DNA of 64,000 nucleotides from Streptomyces sp. A2-16 (GTDB lineage Bacteria > Actinomycetota > Actinomycetes > Streptomycetales > Streptomycetaceae), in contig NZ_CP063808.1 in NCBI RefSeq assembly GCF_018128905.1, positions 2,108,001 through 2,172,000 on the forward strand. The letters are read 5' to 3'. The position numbers were made by a program, and so were the translations under genes. Positions 27,171-35,816 of the stretch are shown here, piece after piece. The notes under the pieces were generated by a model. That model was not told where the DNA came from, searched no databases, and saw only the letters and a program-made list of their open reading frames with translations. The stretch's first letter is position 1. Every line of letters begins with the position of its first letter.

Positions 27171-27947
27171 TCAGTGGTGCAGGATCTTCGACAGGAAGTC
27201 CTTGGCGCGGTCGCTGCGCGGGTTGCTGAAGAACTGGTCGGGCGCAGCCTCCTCGACGATCCGTCCGTCCGCCATGAACACCACGCGGTTTGCGGCCGAT
27301 CGTGCGAAACCCATTTCGTGCGTGACGACGATCATTGTCATGCCGTCGCGGGCGAGCTGCTGCATGACCTCCAGCACCTCGTTGATCATCTCGGGGTCGA
27401 GCGCCGACGTGGGCTCGTCGAAGAGCATGACCTTGGGGTCCATCGCCAGGGCCCGGGCGATGGCGACGCGCTGCTGCTGACCGCCGGACAGCTGGGCGGG
27501 GTACTTGTCGGCCTGCGTGGCGACGCCGACCCGGTCGAGCAGGGCGCGCGCCTTCTCCTCGGCCTGCTTCTTGTCGGCCTTGCGGACCTTGATCTGGCCC
27601 AGCATCACGTTCTCGAGCACGGTCTTGTGCGCGAACAGATTGAAGGACTGGAAGACCATTCCGACATCGGCGCGCAGCCGCGCCAGTTCCTTGCCCTCCT
27701 GGGGCAGCGGCTTGCCGTCGATGGCGATCGAACCCGTGTCGATCGTCTCCAGGCGGTTGATGGTGCGGCACAGGGTGGACTTCCCGGACCCGGAGGGTCC
27801 GATGACCACGACGACCTCGCCGCGGGCGATCGTCAGGTCGATGTCCTGGAGTACGTGCAACGCGCCGAAGTGCTTGTTGACGCTCTTCAGGACGACCAGT
27901 TCGCCGGTCGCGGCCACATCTTCCTTGGCCACCGATACTTCGGTCAT
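27171..27947 (-). CDS. gluA: Glutamate ABC transporter ATP-binding protein GluA
   Basis: The ATPase of the glutamate importer, 258 residues. Walker [11 protein letters not shown] loop VFQSFNLF, signature LSGGQQQR, Walker [14 protein letters not shown] and H-loop VVTHEMGF are all present. It is the promoter-proximal gene of gluABCD and is divergent from gluR. Its leader carries a small hairpin (GTCCTCC / GGAGGAC at 27962-27983), 15 bases before the start codon, that could affect initiation. Confidence 0.94.
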   Translation of the reverse strand: MTEVSVAKEDVAATGELVVLKSVNKHFGALHVLQDIDLTIARGEVVVVIGPSGSGKSTLCRTINRLETIDTGSIAIDGKPLPQEGKELARLRADVGMVFQSFNLFAHKTVLENVMLGQIKVRKADKKQAEEKARALLDRVGVATQADKYPAQLSGGQQQRVAIARALAMDPKVMLFDEPTSALDPEMINEVLEVMQQLARDGMTMIVVTHEMGFARSAANRVVFMADGRIVEEAAPDQFFSNPRSDRAKDFLSKILHH

Positions 27948-28258
27948 CGCTCTCTGGCTCCGTCCTCCTCGGTTTCGGAGGACAGTAGTAACCCCACGCG
28001 ACCAGCGTCATTAGTCTTGAGGGGAATCTGAGCATCACGATCCGATAGCAATCGGACACGTGTCGTAGCACTTGCCACCAGTGCGCATCCGGTGTGCGTA
28101 TCGGCCGGGTAACGGAACCGCGGCGCAACCGGAACGCTCTTGACGCCGTCCTCATCCATCAGCATGACTGCACGATGCGCATGCGCGCGTGCGAAGCACA
28201 TTTGTACCTGTTCACTGCACATACAGATAGTACGTCCGATGGACCAAAGGGGGCCGGG
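27948..28258. promoter_or_regulatory. Divergent promoter region gluA / gluR
   Basis: The 311 bases between the divergent gluA and gluR genes hold no coding sequence. The region is less GC-rich than its surroundings and must contain both promoters. In S. coelicolor GluR activates gluABCD, so a GluR operator is expected here, but I could not identify its sequence. Visible features are the 22-base hairpin at 27962-27983 and an AAAGGGGG ribosome-binding site for gluR near 28236. Confidence 0.6.
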
Positions 28259-28945
28259 GTGAGACTTCTCCTCGTCGAGGACGACAACCACGTGGCCGCC
28301 GCGCTGTCCGCGGTGCTCGCCCGGCACGGTTTCGACGTCACGCACGCGCGCAGCGGCGAGGAGGCACTTCAGGCGCTCGTTCCCGAAGGCAACGGCTTCG
28401 GGGTGGTGCTGCTCGACCTCGGTCTGCCGGACCAGGACGGTTACGAGGTGTGCGGCAAGATCCGCAAACGCACCAGCACCCCGGTGATCATGGTCACCGC
28501 GCGTTCCGACGTGCGTTCCCGCATCCACGGGCTCAACCTCGGCGCCGACGACTACGTGGTCAAGCCGTACGACACGGGGGAACTGCTCGCCCGTATCCAT
28601 GCCGTCAGCCGGCGCACCGTCCACGAGGACGCGCCCGGCGGCGCGGACACCGCGCTGGTCCTCGGCGCCGTGCGCATCGAACTGCCGACCCGTCAGGTCA
28701 CCGTGGACGGCACGGTCGTCCAGCTCACCCGCAAGGAGTTCGACCTCCTCGCGCTGCTCGCCCAGCGGCCAGGAGTCGTCTTCCGCCGCGAGCAGATCAT
28801 CAGCGAGGTCTGGCGCACCAGCTGGGAGGGGACGGGCCGCACGCTGGAGGTGCATGTGGCGTCCCTGCGCGCGAAGCTGCGGATGCCGGCGCTGATCGAG
28901 ACGGTGCGGGGGGTTGGGTACCGGTTGGTGGCGCCGGGGGTGTGA
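28259..28945 (+). CDS. gluR: OmpR-type response regulator GluR
   Basis: A response regulator of 228 residues. The receiver has the acidic pair VEDDN, the phospho-acceptor aspartate in VVLLDLGLPDQDG, and the lysine in VVKPYDTGEL. The C-terminal winged helix includes LTRKEFDLLALLAQRPG and GRTLEVHVASLRAKL. Position next to the glutamate transporter matches the S. coelicolor GluR-GluK system, which senses extracellular glutamate and drives gluABCD. The GTG at 28259 (VRLLLVEDD) follows AAAGGGGG. The kinase gene gluK begins 401 bases downstream after a G-rich spacer. Confidence 0.9.
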   Translation: MRLLLVEDDNHVAAALSAVLARHGFDVTHARSGEEALQALVPEGNGFGVVLLDLGLPDQDGYEVCGKIRKRTSTPVIMVTARSDVRSRIHGLNLGADDYVVKPYDTGELLARIHAVSRRTVHEDAPGGADTALVLGAVRIELPTRQVTVDGTVVQLTRKEFDLLALLAQRPGVVFRREQIISEVWRTSWEGTGRTLEVHVASLRAKLRMPALIETVRGVGYRLVAPGV

Positions 28946-29346
28946 GGGGCCTGCGGGTGGGTGCGTGGGGCTTCGGGTGCGGTGGGGGCTTGGGGTGTGC
29001 TGGGCCCTCGGGTGCGGTGGGGGCTCGGTGCGGTGGGGCTTCGGGTGACGGTGTGGGGCGAGGAGTTGTGCGAGGCTCGGGGGAGGGATTCGGGTCGGGT
29101 GAGGACGGTGGCTGTGGGCGCGGGTGAGTGGCGCGGTGGCGGTGCCCGCGTGTGCGGTGGTGGGCGGGGGCGGCTCGGCTCGGGCCGGTCGGGTGGTTCG
29201 GGTGGTCCGGGCCGCTCGGGTGACGGTCCTCGGCCTCGGTGGGGTGCGGTGCGGGTGGGTCTGGGTGTGCGCGGTGCGGCCGGGTTGTCGCACAGCGGTT
29301 CCCGTGCGGGTCGGTCCTCGCGGCTTCGGTCCGGGGCGTAGGTGTC
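28946..29346 (+). other. G-rich spacer between gluR and gluK
   Basis: About 400 bases with strong G over C bias on the plus strand and dense GGG/GGGG runs (for example GGTGCGGTGGGGGCTTGGGG, GGGCGGGGGCGGCTC). No ORF here has family features. Many G runs are spaced closely enough for G-quadruplex formation. It is unusual because response regulator and kinase genes normally overlap or lie a few bases apart. Confidence 0.6.
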
Positions 29347-30729
29347 GTGCGTACACGTCTGCTTCCGCTGCTCATCATCCTCATGGCCGCCGTGCTGCTG
29401 GCCCTCGGCGTGCCGCTGGCCATCGGGGTGGCCAGCGCTCAGCAGCAGAAGGTCGTCGTCGACCGGATCGACGACACCGCGCACTTCGCGGCGCTCGCCC
29501 AGTTCGTCACCGACGCCTCCGACGAGCGCCTGGAGACCCTGGAGAGCGAACTCGCCAGCTACTACAAGGTCTACGGCATCCGCGCCGGTGTCTTCTACGA
29601 CGGCGACGTACCCATGGCCACGGCGCCCCGCGCATGGTTCCTCCCCCAGCAGGGCGAGGTGCGCGACGCGTTCGGCGAGGCGCTGCTCAGCCGCCGCAGT
29701 CAGGATCCCAAGCAGGTGTGGCCCTGGCAGCGGGGCCGGCTCGTCGTCGCCTCGCCGGTGATCCGGGACGGCGACGTCGTCGCGGTCGTCGTCACCGACT
29801 CGCCCACCGGGCCGATGCGTTCACGGATCCTGCACGGCTGGCTCGTGATCTTCGCCGGCGAACTCGCCGCCATGCTGCTGGCCGTCGGTGCCGCGCTGCG
29901 GCTGACCGGATGGGTGCTCCGACCCGTACGGATCCTCGACGCCACCACGCACTCGATCGCGAGCGGAGCCCTGAAGTCACGGGTCGCGGTCGCCGGCGGA
30001 CCGCCCGAACTCCGGCGGCTGGCAAAGTCGTTCAACGAGATGGCCGACAACGTCGAGGACGTGCTGGAGCAGCAGCGGGCCTTCGTCGCCGACGCGTCGC
30101 ACCAGTTGAGGAATCCGCTCGCCGCCCTCCTGCTCCGTATCGAGCTGCTCGCCTTCGAACTGCCCGAGGGGAACACCGAGATCGCCTCCGTTCAGGCCGA
30201 GGGCAAACGGCTCGCCCAGGTGCTCGACGACCTTCTCGACCTCGCGCTCGCCGAGCACACCGAGGCGGACCTCGCAGTCACCGACATCGGCGAACTCACC
30301 GCCGAACGGGTCGCCGCCTGGACACCCACCGCCGACGCCAAGGGAGTCCGGCTGGTGGGGAGTTGTCCGCCCACCACCGCCTGGGCCGACCCCGTCACGC
30401 TCTCCAGTGCCCTCGACGCGGTCATCGACAACGCGCTCAAGTTCACGCCGAAGGACGAGACCGTCGAGGTCACCGTCGCCGCCGACGGGGACACCTCGAC
30501 CGTCGTCGTCGCCGACCGCGGGCCCGGGCTCACCGACGAGGAACTCGCCCGCGTCGGCGACCGGTTCTGGCGCAGCGGGCGGCACCAGAACATCAAGGGG
30601 TCCGGGCTCGGGCTCTCCATCTCACGGGCCCTGCTGGCCGCGGGCGGCGGTGCGATCTCGTACGGCCACCACGAACCGCACGGGCTGGTGGTGAAGGTCT
30701 CCGTGCCCCGCAGCCGTCCTACGGCTTGA
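29347..30729 (+). CDS. gluK: Sensor histidine kinase GluK
   Basis: A membrane histidine kinase of 460 residues. Two membrane helices (LLPLLIILMAAVLLALGVPL at the start and WLVIFAGELAAMLLAVGAAL near residue 170) bracket an extracellular sensor domain of ~140 residues. A HAMP segment, the H-box FVADASHQLRNPLAA, and the N, G1 and G2 ATP-binding boxes (DNALKF, DRGPGL, GSGLGLSI) follow. It is the GluK kinase that pairs with GluR for glutamate sensing in S. coelicolor. The GTG at 29347 gives VRTRLLPLL. The last 11 bases overlap the convergent TAXI gene. Confidence 0.9.
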   Translation: MRTRLLPLLIILMAAVLLALGVPLAIGVASAQQQKVVVDRIDDTAHFAALAQFVTDASDERLETLESELASYYKVYGIRAGVFYDGDVPMATAPRAWFLPQQGEVRDAFGEALLSRRSQDPKQVWPWQRGRLVVASPVIRDGDVVAVVVTDSPTGPMRSRILHGWLVIFAGELAAMLLAVGAALRLTGWVLRPVRILDATTHSIASGALKSRVAVAGGPPELRRLAKSFNEMADNVEDVLEQQRAFVADASHQLRNPLAALLLRIELLAFELPEGNTEIASVQAEGKRLAQVLDDLLDLALAEHTEADLAVTDIGELTAERVAAWTPTADAKGVRLVGSCPPTTAWADPVTLSSALDAVIDNALKFTPKDETVEVTVAADGDTSTVVVADRGPGLTDEELARVGDRFWRSGRHQNIKGSGLGLSISRALLAAGGGAISYGHHEPHGLVVKVSVPRSRPTA

Positions 30730-31717
30730 CCGAGCGGTAGTAGCGGCGGGCGCCGTCGTGCAGCGGGACCGGGTCGGTGTAGATCGCCGTGCGTACGTCC
30801 ACCAGCTGCGCGGAGTGGACGTGCCGGCCGATGCCGTCCCTGCTCTTGATCACGGTCCGGGTGAGCCACTCGGTGAGCTCGGGGTCCATGTCCTTGCGGG
30901 TGATCAGCAGGTTGGAGACGGCCATCGTCGGGACGGTCGTGTTGTTCTGGACGGACGGGTATGCCGAGGCCGGCATGTTGGTGGCACGGTAGTAGCGGGT
31001 GGGCTCGCCCTCGGCGTGCAGCGTCGCCACGAGGGAGGGTTCGATCGGGACGAAGCGGAACGCGGAGCGTTCGGCGAGTTGCTTGAGGCCGTCGGTGGGG
31101 AGGCCGCCGGACCAGAAGAACGCGTCCAGGCCGTGGCCGAGGAGCTTGGGGCCGGTGTCGATGCCCTCGGCTCTCGGCTGGATGTCCTTGTCCGGGTCGA
31201 TGCCGGCGGCGTCGAGGACGCGGTCCGCTATCAGGCGTACGCCGGAGTTGGGGACGCCGATGGAGACGCGTTTGCCCTTCAGGTCGGCGACGGTGTGGAT
31301 GTCCGAGTCGGCGGGGACGACGAGCTGTACGTAGTCGTCGTAGAGGCGGGCCAGGCCGCGGAGTCGGTCGGCGCCGGGGTCGCCGTTCTGCTGGTAGGTC
31401 TCCACCGCGTCGGCGGCGGCGATGGCGAAGTCGGACTTTCCGGTCGCGACGAGTCTGACGTTCTCCTGGGAGCCAGCGCTGGTCTCCAGCTTGACCGTCA
31501 GGTCCGGCATGTCCTTGTGGATCTCGTCGCGGAGGAGTTCGCCGTACTTCTGGTAGACGCCTGCCTTTGTGCCCGTGCTGAAGGTGATCGTGCCGCTCGG
31601 GGGGGTCTCGCCCAGGGGGAGCAGCCACCAGAGGATCAGGGCGAGGGCGACGAGGGCGGCGGCCGCGGTCTGGAGTGCCTGGCGGCGGTTGAGGCGGGGG
31701 GACTGCGGCGGGGGCAT
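30719..31717 (-). CDS. TAXI family TRAP solute-binding protein (orphan)
   Basis: A 332-residue extracytoplasmic solute receptor of the TAXI family. The N-terminus has a twin-arginine-like stretch (LNRRQALQT) and a hydrophobic anchor (AAALVALALILWWLLPL) without a lipobox cysteine. The binding fold shows FSTGTKAGVYQKYGELL, DLKGKRVSIGVPNSGVRL and DAFFWSGGLPTDGL. No TRAP permease (DctQM/4TM) gene is nearby, so it is an orphan. Known TAXI proteins include a glutamate/glutamine binder (Thermus TT1099), and this gene ends inside gluK, so it may serve glutamate sensing (inference). Confidence 0.88.
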   Translation of the reverse strand: MPPPQSPRLNRRQALQTAAAALVALALILWWLLPLGETPPSGTITFSTGTKAGVYQKYGELLRDEIHKDMPDLTVKLETSAGSQENVRLVATGKSDFAIAAADAVETYQQNGDPGADRLRGLARLYDDYVQLVVPADSDIHTVADLKGKRVSIGVPNSGVRLIADRVLDAAGIDPDKDIQPRAEGIDTGPKLLGHGLDAFFWSGGLPTDGLKQLAERSAFRFVPIEPSLVATLHAEGEPTRYYRATNMPASAYPSVQNNTTVPTMAVSNLLITRKDMDPELTEWLTRTVIKSRDGIGRHVHSAQLVDVRTAIYTDPVPLHDGARRYYRSVKP

Positions 31718-31772
31718 GGCGGTGATCCTGCCAGGGGGTGTGGGGGGCTGGCCAGTGTGGGGTGCGTCCGGG

Positions 31773-31975
31773 GCGCCCCTGATGCCTGCGGCGCAGCTGC
31801 GGGTTCGGTGGGGGCTTGTGTAGCGCGAGTGGTTCGGTGGGTGGGTCGGGGCCGGGGTGGGGGGTGTCCGTCCTCGGTCCGGCGGTTGCTGTGCCTTGCG
31901 ATGTGCCCTGTAACGGACGCCGGCCGCTGCGGGCGGACACCCCCCACCCCGTCCCCTGCGCGCCGTCGGCGGCTT
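31773..31975. repeat. Dispersed stem-loop intergenic repeat, copy B
   Basis: The second copy of the repeat at 14636-14837, about 203 bases and in the same orientation. The 17-bp arms are at 31854-31870 and 31934-31950, and 31910-31975 is identical to the 3' part of copy A. It starts 56 bases upstream of the TAXI ATG; copy A likewise lies upstream of a minus-strand gene (lhr). After it, at about 32040-32064, comes one copy of the common Streptomyces motif GGGGCGCGGGGAACTGCGCG. Confidence 0.85.
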
Positions 31976-32183
31976 GCGGCCCGTCGTGCCGCGCGGCCCG
32001 GCGAACGGCCCGTCCTGGCGCCGGGTCACTGCAACCCCCTAGGGGCGCGGGGAACTGCGCGACCAGCCCCCACCGGCCGGTAGCCGCCCGACCACCTCAC
32101 CTGGCACCCCCATAGGCGCCCGGCCCAAGCCCAGCGCAGCTGCCCGCGGGGAACTGCGCGACCGGCCACGACGGACTCGCAGT

Positions 32184-32335
32184 CGCCCGACAACCGGACC
32201 CGGCACCTCGATACGCGCCCGGCCCAAGCCCAGCGCAGCTGATGGTCGCCCGACAACCGGACCCGGCACCTCGATACGCGCCCGGCCCAAGCCCAGCGCA
32301 GCTGATGGTCGCCCGACAACCGAACCCGGCATCCC
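32184..32335. repeat. 63-bp tandem repeat array
   Basis: Units start at 32184, 32247 and 32310 with an exact 63-base period; each begins CGCCCGACAACCG and contains CGCGCCCGGCCCAAGCCCAG. The third unit runs into the stop codon of the antiporter gene. A decayed related unit starts at 32085. As 63 is divisible by three, every frame stays open through the units, which creates spurious repetitive ORFs. I see no promoter or gene in 31718-32335. Confidence 0.85.
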
Positions 32336-33550
32336 CTATGCGCCCTCCCGCCCCACCGTCGCCTCTGTTGTGCGTGGTGCGTTCTGTGGGGGGTTCCGGG
32401 GGGTCGTCAGTCTCGTTGCCAAGGGCTCTGTGTAGCGGGCCGTGAGGGGGCCGAGGATGACCAGGATGAGGACGTAGGCCGTGGCGAGGGGGCCCAGGGA
32501 GGGTTCTATGCCGGCTGAGACCGCCAGGCCCGCTATGACGATCGAGAACTCGCCGCGGGCCACCAGGGCGCCGCCGGTGCGCCAGCGGCCCTTGGGGGAG
32601 ATGCCGGCTCGGCGGGCCGCCCAGTAGCCGGTGGCGATCTTCGTGGCCGCGGTGATCAGGGCGAGGGCCAGCGCGGGGAGCAGGACCGGGGGGATGCTCG
32701 CCGGGTCGGTGTGGAGGCCGAAGAAGACGAAGAAGACCGCCGCGAACAGGTCCCGCAGGGGGCTCAGGAGGGTGTGGGCGCCCTCCGCCACCTCTCCCGA
32801 GAGGGCTATGCCGACCAGGAACGCGCCCACCGCCGCCGAGACTTGGAGTTGCTGTGCCACTCCTGCCACCAGGATCGTCAGGCCCAGGACCACCAGGAGG
32901 AGCTTCTCCGGGTCGTCGCTGGAGACGAAACGGGAGATCAGGCGGCCGTAGCGGACCGCGACGAAGAGGACCAGGCCCGCGGCTCCGAGGGCGATGGCCA
33001 GGGTGATGCTTCCGGCCATGAGGCCCGCCCCGGCCACCAGTGCGGTGACGATGGGCAGGTAGACCGCCATCGCCAGGTCCTCCAGGACCAGGACGCTCAG
33101 GATGACCGGGGTTTCCCTGTTGCCGACCCTGCCGAGGTCGCCCAGAACCTTCGCTATGACGCCCGAGGAGGAGATCCAGGTGACGCCCGCCAGGACCACC
33201 GCCGCCACCGGGCCCCAGCCCAGCAGCAGGGCGGCCGCTGCTCCCGGGAGGGCGTTGAGGGCGCCGTCGACCAGGCCCGAGGGGTAGTGGGCCTTGAGGT
33301 TGGTGACCAGGTCACCGGCCGTGTACTCCAGGCCGAGCATCAGGAGCAGGAGGATCACTCCGATCTCCGCGCCTATCGACACGAACTCCTCGCTCGCGCC
33401 CAGCGGCAGCAGGCCACCCTCGCCGAAGGCCAGGCCGGCCAGGAGGTAGAGGGGGATGGGGGACAGGCGGAAACGGGCGGCGAAGCGGCCGAGGAGACCC
33501 AGGCCGAGGATGATCGAGCCGAACTCGATCAGGAGGACCGCGGAGTGCAT
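32336..33550 (-). CDS. CPA2-type cation:proton antiporter
   Basis: A polytopic membrane protein of 404 residues of the monovalent cation:proton antiporter-2 family (KefB/KhtU-like). About 12 helices are visible, with family motifs LLLLMLGLEYTAGDL near residue 75, the discontinuous-helix region VTWISSSGVIAKVLGDLG, and AVGAFLVGIALSG. It lacks the C-terminal TrkA-N domain of Kef proteins; instead a separate RCK-C protein is encoded just upstream (33556), as in KhtT-KhtU. Potassium or sodium efflux is probable. Confidence 0.88.
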   Translation of the reverse strand: MHSAVLLIEFGSIILGLGLLGRFAARFRLSPIPLYLLAGLAFGEGGLLPLGASEEFVSIGAEIGVILLLLMLGLEYTAGDLVTNLKAHYPSGLVDGALNALPGAAAALLLGWGPVAAVVLAGVTWISSSGVIAKVLGDLGRVGNRETPVILSVLVLEDLAMAVYLPIVTALVAGAGLMAGSITLAIALGAAGLVLFVAVRYGRLISRFVSSDDPEKLLLVVLGLTILVAGVAQQLQVSAAVGAFLVGIALSGEVAEGAHTLLSPLRDLFAAVFFVFFGLHTDPASIPPVLLPALALALITAATKIATGYWAARRAGISPKGRWRTGGALVARGEFSIVIAGLAVSAGIEPSLGPLATAYVLILVILGPLTARYTEPLATRLTTPRNPPQNAPRTTEATVGREGA

Positions 33551-33555
33551 GTTTC

Positions 33556-34041
33556 CTACTCCCGCCCCAGGATCGCCGCAGCGGCGTCCACGCCCTCGCG
33601 GGTGCCCACCACGATGAGGATGTCGCCGCCCGCCAGGCGGAAGTCGGGGGCGGGGGACGGGATCGCCTCTGCGCGGCGCAGCGCCGCCACGACGGAGGCT
33701 CCCGTGTCGGTGCGCATCTTGGTGTCGCCGAGGACCCGCCCGTTCCAGCGGGAGCCGGCCGCCACCTCGATGCGCTCGGCCACCAGGCCCAGGTCGGTGG
33801 TGTAGAGGAGGCTCGCGCTGTGGTGGGAGGGCTTCAGCGCGTCGATCAGGGCGCCCGCCTCGGAGCCCGTCAGGCGCAGTGACTGTGCGCAGGAGTCGGG
33901 GTCGTCGGCCCGGTAGACGCTCACCGTGCGGGCCCCGTCGCGGTGCGCCACCACGGACAGATGGCGGTCCTCGCGGGTCATGAGGTCGTACTGGACCCCG
34001 ATTCCCGGCAGCGGCGTCGCCCTCAGGCGTGGAGCAGACAC
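33556..34041 (-). CDS. TrkA-C/RCK-C domain regulatory subunit (KhtT-like)
   Basis: A 161-residue soluble protein. The C-terminal TrkA-C domain (RVLGDTKMRTDTGASVVAAL and FRLAGGDILIVVGTREGV) binds small ligands or nucleotides. The N-terminal part (GIGVQYDLMTREDRHLSVV) matches KhtT-type subunits. Five bases separate its stop from the antiporter start, so the two form an operon in which this protein gates the antiporter. Confidence 0.87.
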   Translation of the reverse strand: MSAPRLRATPLPGIGVQYDLMTREDRHLSVVAHRDGARTVSVYRADDPDSCAQSLRLTGSEAGALIDALKPSHHSASLLYTTDLGLVAERIEVAAGSRWNGRVLGDTKMRTDTGASVVAALRRAEAIPSPAPDFRLAGGDILIVVGTREGVDAAAAILGRE

Positions 34042-34128
34042 GTTTCTTCCCCTTGTGGTTCGAATGAGTGGTGCGAGTGATCACGGGTGCCGGGTTTGCA
34101 TGCTGCCAGCTCCCCGTACGGTGGCGAT

Positions 34129-35163
34129 ATGGGTGACGTGACGGATATACGCGAGCGGCGGGGACCGTGGAGGCTGGGGCCTCGGGCGTCGTACGAGGGG
34201 AGTGAGGGCAGGGCCGTGTCGCTGTTCTGGCGGATCTTCTCGCTCAACGCCGCGGGCCTCGTCGTCGCCGCCGCGCTGCTGCTGGGGCCGGTCACCGTGT
34301 CGACGCCCGTACGGCAGGGGGAGGCCGTGGTCGTCCTCGCGGGGCTCGGTCTGCTGCTGGTGGCCAATGCCCTGGTGCTGCGGGTCGGGCTCGTCCCGCT
34401 GCAGCGGCTGGGGCGGGCCATGGCCGCCGCCGACCTGCTGCGTCCCGGGGTGCGCGCACCCGTCTCCGGTCCTTCCGAGACGGCCGCGCTGATCACGACG
34501 TACAACAAGATGCTGGACCGCCTGGAGGCCGAGCGGGCGACCGGGGCGGCCCACGCGCTCTCCGCGCAGGAGCGGGAGCGGCACCGGGTCGCGCGTGAGC
34601 TGCACGACGAGGTCGGGCAGACGCTGACCGCCGTGCTGCTGCAGCTGAAGAGGGTCGCCGACCGGGCGCCCGAGGAACTGCGCGAGGAGGTCGGGCAGGC
34701 GCAGGAGGCGACCCGGGCCGGGCTCGACGAGATCCGTCGGATCGCGCGGCGGCTGCGGCCCGGTGTGCTGGAGGAGCTGGGGCTGCCGAGTGCTCTGCGC
34801 TCGCTCGCGGCCGAGTTCACCACGCACGGGCTGACCGTGCGCCATCACGTCGGCGGCGATCTGCCCCGGCTGACCGAGGAGTCGGAACTGGTCGTCTACC
34901 GGGTGGCCCAGGAGGGGCTCACGAACACCGCGCGGCACTCCGCCGCCGACCGTGCCGAGGTGCGGCTCCAGCCGGTCGCGGGGGGTGTCGAGCTGCTCGT
35001 GCGGGACAACGGCAGTGGGCTTCGCGGGGCGGCCGAAGGGGCCGGGATACAGGGCATGCGGGAGCGGGCGCTGCTGGTCGGGGCGGCCCTCTCGGTGGCG
35101 GCCGGGCCCGGGACGGGGACGGACGTGCGGTTGCGGATACCGGTCGCCGCGGGGGTGAGCTGA
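34129..35163 (+). CDS. NarL-type sensor histidine kinase
   Basis: A HisKA_3-type kinase of about 344 residues. Two N-terminal helices (FWRIFSLNAAGLVVAAALLL and VVVLAGLGLLLVANALVLRV) flank a very short external loop, followed by a HAMP-like segment, the phospho-acceptor region RVARELHDEVGQTLTAVLLQ, and the ATPase domain with the N-box EGLTNTARHS. With so little outside the membrane it probably senses through the membrane. A GTG at 34216 (VSLFWRIFSLN) is a credible alternative start. The stop shares one base with the ATG of the regulator gene. Confidence 0.87.
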   Translation: MGDVTDIRERRGPWRLGPRASYEGSEGRAVSLFWRIFSLNAAGLVVAAALLLGPVTVSTPVRQGEAVVVLAGLGLLLVANALVLRVGLVPLQRLGRAMAAADLLRPGVRAPVSGPSETAALITTYNKMLDRLEAERATGAAHALSAQERERHRVARELHDEVGQTLTAVLLQLKRVADRAPEELREEVGQAQEATRAGLDEIRRIARRLRPGVLEELGLPSALRSLAAEFTTHGLTVRHHVGGDLPRLTEESELVVYRVAQEGLTNTARHSAADRAEVRLQPVAGGVELLVRDNGSGLRGAAEGAGIQGMRERALLVGAALSVAAGPGTGTDVRLRIPVAAGVS

Positions 35164-35816
35164 TGGCCGCGCCGACCCGGGTGCTGCTCGCCGACGACCA
35201 CACGCTCGTACGGCGGGGGGTGCGGCTGATCCTGGAGGGGGAGCCGGACCTCACGGTCGTGGCCGAGGCCGGGGACGGCGCCGAGGCGGTCGAGCTGGCA
35301 CGCGCGCGTGAGGTCGATCTGGCCGTGCTGGACATCGCGATGCCCCGGATGACGGGACTGCAGGCCGCCCGTGAGCTGTCCCGCCGACTGCCGGACCTGC
35401 GGATCCTGATCCTGACGATGTACGACAACGAGCAGTACTTCTTCGAGGCGCTCAAGGCCGGCGCCAGCGGATACGTCCTCAAGTCCGTCGCCGACCGCGA
35501 TCTCGTCGAGGCGTGTCGGGCCGCCGTACGCGACGAGTCCTTCGTGTATCCCGGGGCCGAGCGGGCCCTGGTCCGCTCCTACCTCGACCGGCTGCACCGC
35601 GGTGACGACCTGCCCGCGCGAGCCGTCACCGAGCGCGAGGAGGAGATCCTCAAGCTCGTCGCCGAGGGGCACACCACGAAGGAGATCGGTGAGCTGCTGT
35701 TCATCAGCGCGAAGACGGTCGAGCGGCACAGGGCGAATCTGCTGCAGAAGCTGGGGATGCGGGACCGGCTGGAGCTGACCCGCTATGCCATAAGGGCCGG
35801 GCTCATCGATCCCTGA
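35163..35816 (+). CDS. NarL/LuxR-type response regulator
   Basis: A 217-residue response regulator, partner of the kinase that overlaps it by one base. The receiver has LADDHTL, the phospho-acceptor aspartate in AVLDIAMPRMTG, and YVLKSVADRDL. The LuxR helix-turn-helix is at ~residues 150-210 (VTEREEEILKLVAEGHTTKE, KTVERHRANLLQKLG). The targets are unknown. Its 3' end overlaps the convergent Excalibur gene by 14 bases. Confidence 0.9.
   Translation: MAAPTRVLLADDHTLVRRGVRLILEGEPDLTVVAEAGDGAEAVELARAREVDLAVLDIAMPRMTGLQAARELSRRLPDLRILILTMYDNEQYFFEALKAGASGYVLKSVADRDLVEACRAAVRDESFVYPGAERALVRSYLDRLHRGDDLPARAVTEREEEILKLVAEGHTTKEIGELLFISAKTVERHRANLLQKLGMRDRLELTRYAIRAGLIDP

Noticed and set aside
27944..29356. 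470-codon minus-strand frame through gluR and the G-rich spacer
   Set aside because: Product is Pro/Thr/His-rich translation of the complement of the G-rich tract; no domain and gluR is certain on the plus strand.
32039..32332. Repetitive 97-residue ORFs in the 63-bp array
   Set aside because: The 63-base period keeps frames open artificially; there is no ribosome-binding site and no similarity beyond the repeat.
32184..32335. CRISPR-like direct repeats
   Set aside because: Units are contiguous with no unique spacers, the unit is 63 bases, and no cas genes are present.
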